Shown here: positions 9,569 through 19,537 of the stretch, piece after piece
Numbering within the stretch: position 1 is the stretch's first letter
Layout of the letters: each line of letters opens with the position of its first letter
Assembly (NCBI GenBank): GCA_033807775.1
Contig: CM066317.1
Coordinates: 32,553,870-32,617,869 of the forward strand
Origin: Saussurea involucrata
Lineage: Eukaryota > Streptophyta > Magnoliopsida > Asterales > Asteraceae
Direction: 5' to 3'
Length of the DNA stretch: 64,000 nucleotides
Made by a program: the position numbers and the translations under genes
The notes under the pieces: model-generated
What the model was told of the DNA's origin: nothing
The model's database searches: none
What the model saw: only the letters and a program-made list of their open reading frames with translations

Positions 9569-10536
9569 TGTTGATCCAAACCCTCAGTGATTTGATAATG
9601 ACCCTCTCTTATATACTTAGTGAAAATTGTAAGTAAACAATATGTATCAGAGTTTCACTATCGCTGATAAGTACTAAGATCTTCCAGTACCGCTGATAGG
9701 AACTCTCGCTTTTTAGATTAAACATTCAGCGAACACTGTTCACCATAAATGCTCTGAGTCTGTTCAGTCATTATGATGATCGCTGATAAGTTAGTTGTTT
9801 ACTTATGATCCCTGAAGACAAGTTTCACGTCAACATAGGTTCTACGCTGAAGTCGAAGATCAAGCTCAAGAACCAGCGACAAGTCTCCTAATGAACTGAT
9901 GCGGATCAGCGAAGACTCAGATTTGTCCACTCAACGTGAAGTATCAAGTACAAGACTTCAGCTATCGCTGAACTTTATCATCTGTTGAATAGTAAATGAT
10001 AATCGCTGAATCAACGAAAGCTGATCATGAAGTCCTCCGTACAAAGTACTTTTGTCTTAACCACCCTTGCACGCCTCCGTACGAAATGTCAGAAAAGAAC
10101 CTCCGAATATCTGAAATCGTACAACCACTCTGATACTACACTATTCATCCTTACGGCTACTAAGGTTGTCAACCAAGGTCAATGACATGCAACCAACCAG
10201 CTGATGACACGTGTAAAGTATGTACTGACTTGCATTAAATGCATGCAGTATATAAAGAGATGAACTCACTTCATTTGAAGTAACTTGCTAACTCTGGACA
10301 AGTTCAAATCTCTCTCAAGATAGGATTTTATTAGTAATCTCCTTATCTTTCTTAGTGCAAGAAACCTTAGTGTTCCAACTTGTTTAGATTTAGGTTTATC
10401 CTTAATCTTGTTTCCGCAACAAGCTGTAAATTGTTAATGATTTATCAATAAACAATTTAGAAAAGTAAAATCTGTGTGTTTGTATTCAACCCCCCCCCCC
10501 CTTCTACAAACTTGTATAGGCCTTTCGGGACCAACA
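9569..10536 (+). repeat. 3' LTR of the copia element (968 bp)
   Basis: It begins TGTTGATCC and ends GGGACCAACA, near-perfect inverted ends with TG...CA termini. The U3 part (9661-10010) holds eight copies of CGCTGA or its complement TCAGCG, including two copies of ATCGCTGATAAGT. A G-box lies at 10208-10213 and a TATA box at 10249. A C-run precedes the terminal cttgtatagg motif. It ends next to 10537, where unrelated AT-rich DNA starts. Confidence 0.88.
10208..10257 (+). promoter_or_regulatory. LTR promoter (G-box and TATA)
   Basis: CACGTG at 10208-10213 and TATATAAAG from 10249. This would drive transcription from the 3' LTR into the MULE on its right; the same sequence in the missing 5' LTR would drive gag-pol. 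Confidence 0.6.
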
Positions 10537-10626
10537 AGATGTATTGGACAGGGAGTTTTCTCCTAGGGATTTTGGTTATATATTTATATAAAAATTAAAA
10601 GTTAAAATCAAAATAATTATAATAGT
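10537..10626. other. short AT-rich spacer between copia LTR and MULE
   Basis: 90 bases of unremarkable AT-rich DNA holding no gene. Its last bases adjoin the 9-bp MULE target duplication TATAATAAA (10627-10635). Confidence 0.6.
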
Positions 10627-10635
10627 TATAATAAA

Positions 10636-11010
10636 GGGAAATTAATTAAAATGCCAAAAGTCAAACATCAACTTACCAAAATGCCACAAAAATTTCGCGG
10701 TTTACCAAAATGCCCTAATGGCCCGCGATGGACCCCGCGATCGCGGGATAGGGCTGATGTGGCACGAGCTTTGGCCAAAATGTGTCCCGCAGAGCCCCTC
10801 AACTTTGGCCGCGGTGCACTTTTGGTCCCTTCCCGCGATCGCAGCCTGCGATGGACCAAAATTTTACAGTTTTGGTCCCTGAAATTTTACACTTTTGGTC
10901 CTGAAAATTTACACCTTCAGCCCCTGTACTTAGACGAATCTTGCATGCTTTTACTGTTTTTTTCCACAATTATTGTACTTTGAAGACCGATTTGTGGTTC
11001 AAATTCACTG
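10636..11010 (+). repeat. MULE left terminal inverted repeat
   Basis: Reverse complement of the right end, about 90% alike by eye and ending near gatttgtggttcaaattca. It is GC-rich in the middle (several GCGATCGCGG-type palindromes). It should carry the promoter of the + strand small gene. Confidence 0.85.
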
Positions 11011-11155
11011 GCATGTTTGAGATTTCATCCATAAATATGAGTAATATGTAATTCACAATTCACACTTGTTCTTGCTTTCTTTCTTGATTTCTCTCTTGCT
11101 TTCTTTCTTTGAATTGCTTTCTCTCTTGATTTCTCTTCTCTCATTTCATCCACAA

Positions 11156-11797
11156 ATGGCATCGTCATCAAACCCTAAGTCTACTCCTGAAAAAATGCCA
11201 CCTCAAATCGAGGTCGTCATAGCAAAAAAGGAAAAGGAGATAGATGAACTAACAGAAAAGTGGAAAAAATGATGGACAGGAAGGCAGTCCATTTGAGAAA
11301 GATCGAAGAGGAAGACAGGGAGATCAAAAGGATGAAAGGGGATATAAAAGCTCGGGAGGCTCGTGTTCGTCGAGAACAAGAAGCAATTCACCATATTCTG
11401 CAAGACTTCGCAATTATTCAAGCGAAGGTAAACGAGAATGTGGATCCCAGATTGATCAAGTAACAATGAATATGAAGCGATTAATCCTTTAGTGATTGAA
11501 TGCAGAGAGTTACAAGATTAGAATGATGAACAAACTCTCTCTCTAAACTCTGTTAAGCGCACGGCTAATCTCACCACTACTAACCTAAAGATTGGAAAAA
11601 CAACTTTATATACCAAGGGCTTTAAGCCTAAGCCCATGGACCACAAACACTAATCTAAGCCCATTTAGCATAAAAGGCTTTTACAAACAAATAAAGAAAA
11701 CAATTCTTTTCTTTATATTACTTTCTATTTTATAGGACTTTTAGTCCTAACAGAGAAGCAAGCTTGGATTGATGAAACTAAATCAATTTTTAAGTAG
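11156..11797 (+). pseudogene. small coiled-coil second gene of the MULE, broken
   Basis: The ATG at 11156 (after a C/T-rich leader, CCACAAATGGC) starts a Lys/Glu-rich, heptad-like protein. The frame changes at an A-run near 11266-11272, where the first frame meets a stop. The second frame then continues to about 11438, where a 314-bp LTR interrupts it, and resumes at 11753 until TAG at 11795. Without the insertion it would be roughly 120 residues, mostly helical coiled coil. It lies just inside the left TIR and converges on the transposase, the place of mudrB in MuDR, but no sequence likeness to MURB was recognised. Units 2-5 keep only its last 15 codons including the stop. Function unknown. 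Confidence 0.6.
11439..11752 (-). repeat. solo LTR in the MULE small gene (array copy 1)
   Basis: It runs from TGTGGATCCC to CCTAACA and is flanked by the perfect 5-bp duplication GAGAA (11434-11438, 11753-11757). In copies 2-5 the same LTR is followed leftward by a tRNA-Met-type primer site, which sets its orientation to the - strand. A TATA box on that strand (TATATAAAG, the complement of ctttatata) lies within it. No internal retroelement sequence adjoins this copy on either side. Confidence 0.88.
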
Positions 11798-12039
11798 GTG
11801 GTGGTTGTTTTAGTTGTTTTGTATTTTTTTTACTGTGTTGTTTTGTATTTTTACTGTGTTGTTGTTTGTATTTTTTTGTTGTTTTTTTACATCATGTAAG
11901 GTCAAGTCAGAGGTTACCTCAACTCATTTGCTAAAGTGTTTCCGGGTTGTGGTACACAATGGCCATACGTGGTTGCAAAAGCAGAAGTCGTTGAAGAAGG
12001 GTCAGAAAGATTGAAGATGAAGAGCATGTTGGATGTAAT

Positions 12040-12417
12040 ACAAACTAGCTGTGTTATCAATGTTCATTTAAAAGCATATGTATGTGTGTATATATAATAT
12101 GAATCTATATATATCATTTACAAACTAGCTGTGTTATCAATGTTCATTTAAAAGCATATGTATGTGTGTATATATAATATGAATATATATATCATTTACA
12201 AACTAGCTGTGTTATCAATGTTCATTTAGAAGCATATGTATGTGTGTATATATAATATGAATATATATATATATCATTTACAAACTAGCTGTGTTATCAA
12301 TGTTCATTTAGAAGCATATGTATATGTGTATATATATAATATGAATATATATCATTTACAAACTAGTTGTGTTATCAATGTTCATTTAGAAGCATATGTA
12401 TGTGTGTATATATAATA

Positions 12418-12452
<35 letters not shown>
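12040..12452. repeat. ~80-bp minisatellite, unit 1
   Basis: Five tandem copies of a unit beginning acaaactagctgtgttatca, containing tgtatgtgtgtatatataat and separated by short AT runs. It lies between the 3' ends of the two convergent MULE genes. Confidence 0.85.
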
Positions 12453-12454
<2 letters not shown>

Positions 12455-12455
12455 T

Positions 12456-15034
12456 TTACAAATCAGCGTTTAGATCAACAGTATCATATGTGTTTGTTCC
12501 ATATGGTTCAAGCTGTGACGGGCCCGGGGTGTGACTGGCTGAATGTCTCCTTAGCACGGTTGAAGGGGCGGGATTTGGACACTCTCCACGAGTGTGTCCT
12601 ACGCATTGGCACCGAGTACATATTCGTTGTATCGAACTTTCACCACGTGATGGACGTCGGTCGTTCTTTCTCGGTCTCCCGGCTCTGTTCTTATCCATTA
12701 AAGGTGGATAGCATGGCGGAAGCCGGTCGGGTGGATACACCCATGCTGCAGGGGTCCAGCTGGGTTTATTACCTCCACGTATGTTCTCCGGTAATATTCG
12801 GACGTGAAGAAAGGTACAGCCAAGTCGCTGCAATCTCTACGACCCATATGTGTTGCCGCAGCGATGGCATGGCCGCACGGTAACCCAGATTTTTGCCATT
12901 CGCATCACGAACAAAGGTGGTCTTTCATATTCACAATCGCGTGAAGATAGTCATCATGCACCTCGTACTTCCCATACACGATTGCTCTTACCGGCCATGT
13001 CGCCGCACGACGCGCCCTGTACTGAACGATCTTCTCCGTCGCTGGTGTGAGTGCATTTTTCATCTCAGCTCCTTTTAGGCGTCGAATTTGGTACCACTCT
13101 TGTTGAAAGGCCCGAAAGTAGTCCATAAGATTAACAATCGGACATCTACGCGCAAAACGGGAGAGTGCATTCACAGACTCTGCACTATTCGAGGTCAGAA
13201 TGTCATACCGTTGTCCAGCAAAATGGGCCGCGGACCACCTCTCCGGTCCAGCTTCGTCAAAGACTTTGGCTGCTTCGTCGGCACTATATCGTAGCATATT
13301 CATGTACTTGTTAAACTCCCGATCCGTATATGCTCTGCATGCCGCCCAATAGACATCCTTGTTGGTCGTAATACGTTTGTCCCTGGATTTGGCGTTCATC
13401 TCCAAATGTCGATAGCATATGGCGTGAGGGGCGTTTGGGTAGATGGCAGAGATTGCGGCGCTTATGGAAGGAGCCCTGTCAGACATAAACACCAACCCTT
13501 GCGGGTCTCCGATAGCTTGTCTCAACATGGACATAAACCAAGTCCACTCGTCCCCGGTTTCGGACTTGTCTACGCAGAAAGCTACTGGAACGATGGAGTT
13601 ATCCCCGTCCATGGCAACCGCCAGGAACATCATACCCAAGTAACGGCCCTTTAAATGGGTTGCGTCTATTATTAGGACACGACGTAGATTTGCCACAAAT
13701 GTGCGGATCTGCAAAAACATAGGTGGTTTTCCTTTGTATATGTTATAGTTTATAATGTGTAAACATATGACGTGTTAAAATACGTACCGCGGGTCCAAGG
13801 GCCACGAAGCACATCTCAAACCGTCGACATGAATCGGTCCGTAGCTGCGTGACAGTACCAGGGTTCTGCAGCTGCAAATTATATAAATATGTCGGGAGTC
13901 GTTCATACGACTCCTCGAACGTGCCTCTCACCATAAACAGTGCATGGCATCGCGCACGCCAAGCTTGGTGGTAATCAATCGTGACGCCGAACTGCTGGTG
14001 AACATCGTGGATGATGTCCTTTGGACGCAATGACCTACTAACATCAAGAAATTTGTTTTTCAGTATCGCACCCAAAGTCTTTTTGCCGGCTTGTTTGTGG
14101 TGGGGATTCAGTTGCGTCCTCGTACAAGTGTGTACGTCGTGCAACTTTCTAATCATGAACGCCCCTTCTTTGCCACCCGTGTCAATCGCGTACATCCTCC
14201 AGTCACAGTTTTTTCTGGCACATTCAACTATGTATCTAGTTTTTTCAGATTTCGACGTGCTCTTTTCGAAACCCTCTTCCAAGAACTTAAGTCCGACCTG
14301 ACTTGCCAAGAGATCCTTCGACTCGAATATCTGACCTACATGTAACATTTCACTGCGAATATAAGGTGTAGGTTCATAGGTTTGTGTCTGGGTATGGGAG
14401 TCTGGAAGAATAGGGGCATATCAAAAAAGTCATTTATCTGACTACATGATTTTCTACTAGGGGTATATTCTTCGTGATCATCACTATCGGTGTCTGATCT
14501 GTCTATTTCAGAATTACCCGTTCTGAAAACGTGGGTTTCGTCATCAGCAACTCCAGCAGTACGCCCTTCGTGTGGTTGTGGTGGTTGTTGTTGTTGCGTC
14601 TCCGGAATACAGTCGTTAAGACCATATGAATGATCTAAATGAACCGTTGGGGCGTCGGACGCCTGAAATTGAGAATCAGGCTGCTCTATTTGAAGGTCTT
14701 CGTCGTCACCGTCGTCGTCGTTTTCGTCGGGATACACAAAAAGTAATGGGGGCCTTTCTGAATCGACTGCAAAGTGCAGAAAAGTAGAGATATCCCCATC
14801 GTTGGATAAATCCACAAATGACCTATCGCCATTTTTAAACACTAACTTGCAAACAGCAGAAGGGTTGATTCCATATTTTTGCATAGCGTATGCAAGAAAT
14901 TTCTGATAAGTATAGTTTACTGGCACTTTTACACCATGCTTAGATTTATAAGCAAAATTCCACTCATTGTTATCTTGCTCCCATTCACCATCAAAACAGA
15001 AATATAGCTTAGCTTTTGCAACAGATGAACTCAT
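12456..15034 (-). pseudogene. MULE transposase, unit 1 copy (nonsense in SWIM finger)
   Basis: Blocks from 5' to 3' on the - strand: PB1-like N-terminal domain followed by an acidic Asp run (ATG at 15034); Mutator DNA-binding domain with CX4C residues (from 14348); DDE catalytic domain (IIDATHLKGRYLG, then MSDRAP with a CYRHLE Cys/His pair, then NSAESVNAL) after a canonical 79-bp intron at 13709-13787; SWIM zinc finger; and a C-terminal CCHC knuckle CTRCQCVGHTRGEC ending at 12456. Here TGT has become TGA in the SWIM CSC motif (12905-12907), removing the zinc finger and tail. Two further frame changes, near 14400 and near 12780, are shared by all five copies. The protein would cut and rejoin MULE ends in the nucleus. 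Confidence 0.85.
13709..13787 (-). other. transposase intron (unit 1)
   Basis: Donor GCG|GTACGT and acceptor TTTTTGCAG|ATC, phase 0, 79 bp. It joins the DNA-binding block to the catalytic block. The same intron is at 20791-20869, 27840-27918, 34935-35013 and 42114-42192 in the other units. Confidence 0.85.
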
Positions 15035-15216
15035 TTTTTCAGTAGTATCTCAAACACAAAATATTGCAGAAAGAAATCAAGAAAGAAGTATGAAATCGGT
15101 GTGTGGATTATGGATTGCATTTTACATCTATTTATCAATGAAACAACCAATCTCTCATTTCATCCACAAACTGGTATTCCAAAAACACTGATTTAACATT
15201 GATGAAAACATGCAAA

Positions 15217-15565
15217 TGAATTTCAACCACAAATCGGTCTTCAAAGTACAATAATTGTGGAAAAAAACAGTAAAAGCATGCAAGATTCGTCTAAGTACAG
15301 GGGCTGAAAGTGTAAATTTTCAGGGACCAAAACTGTAAAATAATGGTCCATCGCGGGCTGCGATCGCGGGCAGGGGCCAAATGTGCACCGCGGCCAAAGT
15401 TGAGGGGCTCCGCGGGACACTTTTGGCCAAAGGTCGTGCCACGTCAGCCCTATCCCGCGATCGCGGGCTCCATCGCGGGCCATTAGGGCATTTTGCTAAA
15501 CCGCCGAAATTTTGTGGCATTTTGGTAAGTGTTGATCAAACTTTTGGCATTTTAATTAATTTCCC
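15217..15565 (-). repeat. MULE right terminal inverted repeat (unit 1)
   Basis: Inverted partner of 10636-11010. It lies ~185 bases upstream of the transposase ATG and so presumably holds its promoter. Copies end at 22675, 29724, 36814 and 43973, each followed by TATAATAAA. The unit 5 copy lacks ~12 bases of the GC-rich centre. Confidence 0.85.
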
Positions 15566-15574
15566 TATAATAAA

Positions 15575-15847
15575 TATGATATATTATATCTTTTTCTTTT
15601 TAATTAAAAAATATGAAATTGAGTAAAATGACTAAATTGCCCTCCTCATTCAACCTGTTTAACAGACTCAACTAATGGTGTTTGGGGAAAGGGACCAAGG
15701 ACGTGAGAAAATGTAAACCACAAGAACGTTTTCCATAATTATTTTGATTTAAGGATGAGCAGTGCAATTTAATGTAAATCACAAGGACCAATCATGTAAT
15801 TTACTCTAAATTTTATTTTATGGTCAAAGAGATTGGACGGCATATCG
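15575..15847. other. non-coding spacer between MULE and hAT element
   Basis: AT-rich DNA repeated in every unit, with phrases such as gggaccaaggacgtgagaaa. No frame is visible. It may be a degraded older transposon. Confidence 0.5.
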
Positions 15848-15855
15848 CTGTGTAG

Positions 15856-16033
15856 TAGGGGTGTTCAAAAAAACCGCTGGACCGCTCAAACCGGTCGAAC
15901 CAAGTCAAACCGGAACGTTTTTTGCGGTTTGAGCAGTTTAGCGGTCCGGTTTGGTTTGAAAATTTGTCAAACCGGGCGGTCCGGTCCGGTCTGCGGTTTG
16001 GCGGTTTTTTTGGGCGTTTGGACCAAACCGACC

Positions 16034-16112
<79 letters not shown>

Positions 16113-16608
16113 ATATTAATTTTTTATATATATATCATTTAGAGTTTTAGACATTTTCTTAAAGAATTGAGAAAATTTTATATGAAAATCCGTGATTTGA
16201 TTGAGATTTGGAGTTTGAAAGATTTTAATCCATGCAACTAACATTTTGTATAAATTGTAATTACTTATCATATTATTACTTCTATTCTTTTTATTCTCCG
16301 TAACAATAGTAATAAATATAAGTGGACTATGTTTCCTTTTTGTCGACTTTGTTTAGTTTTTTGTGGACTCGAGCCAAAGAAGCTTTAAAATTCCAAATTA
16401 TGTACGTTTTTTATTTGTTTTAAAGGCCATAAAAGGCCCAAACCGCCTAAACTGGTCGGACCAAACCGCCTAAACCGCGGTCCGATTTGACCGGTCTGGA
16501 CAGTTGATGTCAAACCGTTCGGTTTTGAAAATTTATCAAACCGCCATTTGTGGTTTGGTTTGTGGTTTGAGGGGTTAAACCGTCCAAACCAGACCGCGAA
16601 CACCCCTA
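15856..16608. mobile_element. non-autonomous hAT element, unit 1
   Basis: Ends TAGGGGTGTTC...GAACACCCCTA, with 8-bp flanks CTGTGTAG on the left and CTATGTAG on the right (identical in units 2-4). Both arms are rich in AAACCG/CGGTTT words that can fold together. An AT microsatellite lies at 16037-16104. No transposase frame, so it is a MITE-like derivative. Confidence 0.85.
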
Positions 16609-16708
16609 CTATGTAGAATAAACGGCAAAAGGTGGTTCCCACTTCCCACCACTATCTCCATTAAATAATATATCTAATTTCATTTAATTATATATAGATT
16701 AAGATGTA

Positions 16709-16972
16709 GGGTTAGGTTAAGGGGAAAACCTCAAAAAATGGAAAACTGAAGAACACACTGGTAGCTCTTTATCTGGACAGTATGCACTTGTGCATACAAG
16801 TAATTTGTAACATGCACACATGCATATGCACAAGTGCATAATGCACTTATGCATAAAAATAAAAATAAAACACATTTTACCAGTATGCACAAGTGCATAC
16901 CGTCCAGATGAAGGGCCACCAGGGTGTTCTTCAGTTTTCCGTTTTTTTTAAGTTTTCCCCTGAACCTCCCTC
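16709..16972. mobile_element. fold-back MITE A, unit 1
   Basis: Two ~100-bp arms are near-perfect inverted repeats (GTATGCACTTGTGCATAC on one side, its complement on the other). Ends start GGGTTAGG / GAGGGAGG. Flanks ttaagatgta and ttaacatgta form a 10-bp duplication with one mismatch, of Mutator type. Confidence 0.7.
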
Positions 16973-17005
16973 TTAACATGTATTATGTATATATATATAT
17001 ATATA

Positions 17006-17274
17006 GGGTCAAGTTCAAGGGAAAACCTCAAATAAACGGAAAACTAAGGAAAACTCTGGTAGCCCTTCATCTGGACGGTATGCACTTGTGCATACATGTA
17101 ATTTGTAACATGCACTCGTGCATATGCACAAATGCATAATGCACAAGTGCATAAAAACCAAAAAAATAACCTAATTTTTCTGTATGTACAAGTGCATACC
17201 GTTCAGATAAAGGACTACCAGGGTGTTCCTTAGTTTTCCATTTTTTGAGGTTTTCCGTTGAACCTCTCTCTCAC
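17006..17274. mobile_element. fold-back MITE B, unit 1
   Basis: Same family and internal structure as MITE A, inserted 33 bases away inside a TA microsatellite, so its target duplication is hidden in tatata. Arms carry GGGAAAACCTC and GTATGCACTTGTGCATAC. Confidence 0.7.
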
Positions 17275-17562
17275 TATATATATATATATAGTTATAGTTA
17301 TTAAATACGTATATCCCCATACCATTCAAAATTTATGTGTGTTTTATATTTATCATTTAAATTAGAATTATATATATATTTTTATATATATATATATATA
17401 TTTAAAAATTAAATTTTAAATAAGAATAAAAAGATTTTATATTAATAAAAAAAGTAATAAATTTCAAAGTCATAAGAATATCTCAAGGCATCTTCTGGCA
17501 AAAAAAATATAGCTTATTTTATTAATACGTGTTTGGATAATCATAAGCTAGCTTTTTAATAA
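17275..17562. other. AT-rich spacer, unit 1
   Basis: TA microsatellites and AT-rich DNA with no gene. Its right end (gtgtttggataatcataagc) may be the tip of an older MITE. Confidence 0.5.
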
Positions 17563-17658
17563 GAGCATCTACAATCATGGACCTCTATAGAGGTTCATGG
17601 TTTAGCCACATCATCTTTCTCTTTCTGCGATAACAGTTTGCTCTCTTCTACACATTTT
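17563..17658. mobile_element. truncated Harbinger-type MITE, unit 1 (array junction)
   Basis: The first 96 bases of the 639-bp element that is complete at 45973-46611. It is preceded by TAA and cut after cttctacacatttt, where retroelement leader begins at 17659. Confidence 0.85.
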
Positions 17659-18838
17659 GAGTAACCCTGTAAAATTTCATTGCAAAATACTGATTTTTGA
17701 GCGAGTTATGATGATTTGAAGTTATGAAAGTTCAAAAATCACAAAACCTAAAAATCCGAAATTTACAGCTTCCGGTATTAGAAGCAAGTCCCGCAAATGG
17801 AAAGTCCCGCAATTGAGAAGTCCCGCAACTGGGAAGTCACAGAGAAATACCGGGAGTTGTGATACCGGGACTGGCAAACCGAGTCCCACAACTGGGTAAT
17901 ACCGGGACTAAGTTAGGTACCGGGAGATGTAATACCGGGAGATGGAGTACCGGGAGATGGAATACCGGGAGTTGAAGTACCGGTAGATATCAGCACCGGG
18001 AGTTATTACTACCGGGAGATATCGGGAGTAGACACTACCGGGAGATATCAGCACCGGGAGTTATTACTACCGGGAGATATCAGTACCGGGACTTCGAAAC
18101 CAATTCAGAAACAAGAAAAACTTACCCGGTTCGATGACTTTCTGCACTCTTGCTGAGAATTAATCTGCAAGAACTTAGTACTAACACGAAAACTAGCCCA
18201 AAAACACACGAAAACACTACTAAAACGAATCAAATAGCACTTTTGACAAGAAAAATTGATAATTTTCACGAACAGGGAGCAAAAACCAAATAAATCAAGA
18301 ACTTAAAAATCAGTGATTTTTACTCAACCAAACGATTTGAAAACACAGAGAGATCTTAGAAAACCTATGAGAAGAATGTATCAAGCCTCGATTTTGGGTT
18401 TTAACACCAAAATCAAAGCAATAAAAAATTCTTGAGATGAACACAGTACGTACTTTGAATGATCAAGAAAAACCAGAAAAATACCTTTGAATCGATAGCT
18501 TTGTCCCTCTGCTCTGATACCAATTGTAGATCCCAGATTGATCAAATAACAATGAATATGAAGCGATTAATCCTTTAGTGATTGAATGCAGAGAGTTACA
18601 AGATTAGAATGATGAACAAACTCTCTCTCTAAACTCTGTTAAGCGCACGGCTAATCTCACCACTACTAACCTACAGATTGGAAAAACAACTTTATATACC
18701 AAGGGCTTTAAGCCTAAGCCCATGGCCCACAAACACTAATCTAAGTCCATTTAGCATAAAAGGCTTTTACAAACAAATAAAGAAAACAATTCTTTTCTTT
18801 ATATTACATACTATTTTATAGGACTTTTAGTCCTAACA
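17659..18838 (-). mobile_element. retroelement 5' fragment: leader, primer site and LTR (unit 1/2)
   Basis: Read on the - strand: LTR 18838-18525 (TGTTAGGACT...GGGATCTACA), two bases, then the primer-binding site TGGTATCAGAGC (18522-18511), which is complementary to initiator tRNA-Met, then ~850 bases of leader. No gag or pol is reached before the array junction at 17659. The leader holds an ACCGGGA-rich repeat at 17847-18091. Confidence 0.85.
17847..18091. repeat. ACCGGGA-rich short repeat tract
   Basis: About a dozen irregularly spaced copies of taccgggag(a/t)(t/g), repeated as longer blocks such as caccgggagttattactacc. It lies in the leader of the retroelement fragment. The unit 2/3 copy lacks ~33 bases of it. 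Confidence 0.75.
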
Positions 18839-19121
18839 GAGAAGCAAGCTTGGATTGATGAAACTAAATCAATTTTTAAGTAGGTGGTGGTTGTTTTAGT
18901 TGTTTTGTATTTTTTTTACTGTGTTGTTTTGTATTTTTACTGTGTTGTTGTTTGTATTTTTTTGTTGTTTTTTTACATCATGTAAGGTCAAGTCAGAGGT
19001 TACCTCAACTCATTTGCTAAAGTGTTTCCGGGTTGTGGTACACAATGGCCATACGTGGTTGCAAAAGCAGAAGCCGTTGAAGAAGGGTCAGAAAGATTGA
19101 AGATGAAGAGCATGTTGGATG

Positions 19122-19501
19122 TAATACAAACTAGTTGTGTTATCAATGTTCATTTAAAAGCATATGTATGTGTGTATATATAATATGAATCTATATATAT
19201 CATTTACAAACTAGCTGTGTTATCAATGTTCATTTAAAAGCATATGTATGTGTGTATATATAATATGAATATATATATCATTTACAAACTAGCTGTGTTA
19301 TCAATGTTCATTTAGAAGCATATGTATGTGTGTATATATAATATGAATATATATATATCATTTACAAACTAGTTGTGTTATCAATGTTCATTTAGAAGCA
19401 TATGTATATGTGTATATATATAATATGAATATATATCATTTACAAACTAGTTGTGTTATCAATGTTCATTTAGAAACATATGTATGTGTGTATATATAAT
19501 A

Positions 19502-19534
<33 letters not shown>
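19122..19534. repeat. ~80-bp minisatellite, unit 2
   Basis: Five copies, as in unit 1, with base changes and a different terminal TA run. Confidence 0.8.
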
Positions 19535-19536
<2 letters not shown>

Positions 19537-19537
19537 T

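Larger units (their letters stand above)
1..10536 (+). mobile_element. SIRE-type Ty1/copia LTR retrotransposon, 5' end outside window
   Basis: The order is gag end, protease, integrase, reverse transcriptase, RNase H, a ~1-kb non-coding stretch, a large accessory gene, a purine tract and the 3' LTR. Integrase before reverse transcriptase defines Ty1/copia. The RT C-terminal motif MSMMGELTYFLGLQI and a large extra gene in the env-like position fit the SIRE/Maximus (sirevirus) lineage. The pol frame has no internal stop, so the copy looks young. The 5' LTR, primer-binding site and gag start lie upstream of the window, so LTR-LTR identity cannot be judged. The base after the LTR is 10537; the 5-bp target duplication would be agatg if the missing 5' flank matches. 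Confidence 0.9.
10636..15565 (-). mobile_element. complete Mutator-like element (MULE), with LTR insertion
   Basis: Both ends start GGGAAATTAATTAAAATGCC reading inward, and they are flanked by a perfect 9-bp direct duplication TATAATAAA (10627-10635 and 15566-15574), the Mutator hallmark. Terminal inverted repeats are ~350 bp. Inside are a MURA-type transposase gene on the - strand and a small second gene on the + strand, transcribed towards each other with a minisatellite between their 3' ends. This convergent two-gene plan recalls MuDR. A solo LTR interrupts the small gene. It is the only copy in the window with both ends. Confidence 0.9.

Noticed and set aside
10651..10983. Frame across the MULE left TIR (and inverted frames at the right TIR)
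   Set aside because: GC-rich TIR with no protein motif; conserved because it is a transposon end.
12488..12883. + strand frame of 131 codons, repeated in each unit
   Set aside because: It lies antisense to the transposase C-terminus, whose zinc knuckle and MULE motifs are on the - strand.
13406..14345. Several + strand frames opposite the transposase
   Set aside because: Shadows of the conserved - strand coding blocks; no motif of their own.
17847..18091. Regular short repeats considered as a CRISPR-like array
   Set aside because: Spacing is irregular, spacers are not unique, and the DNA is plant.
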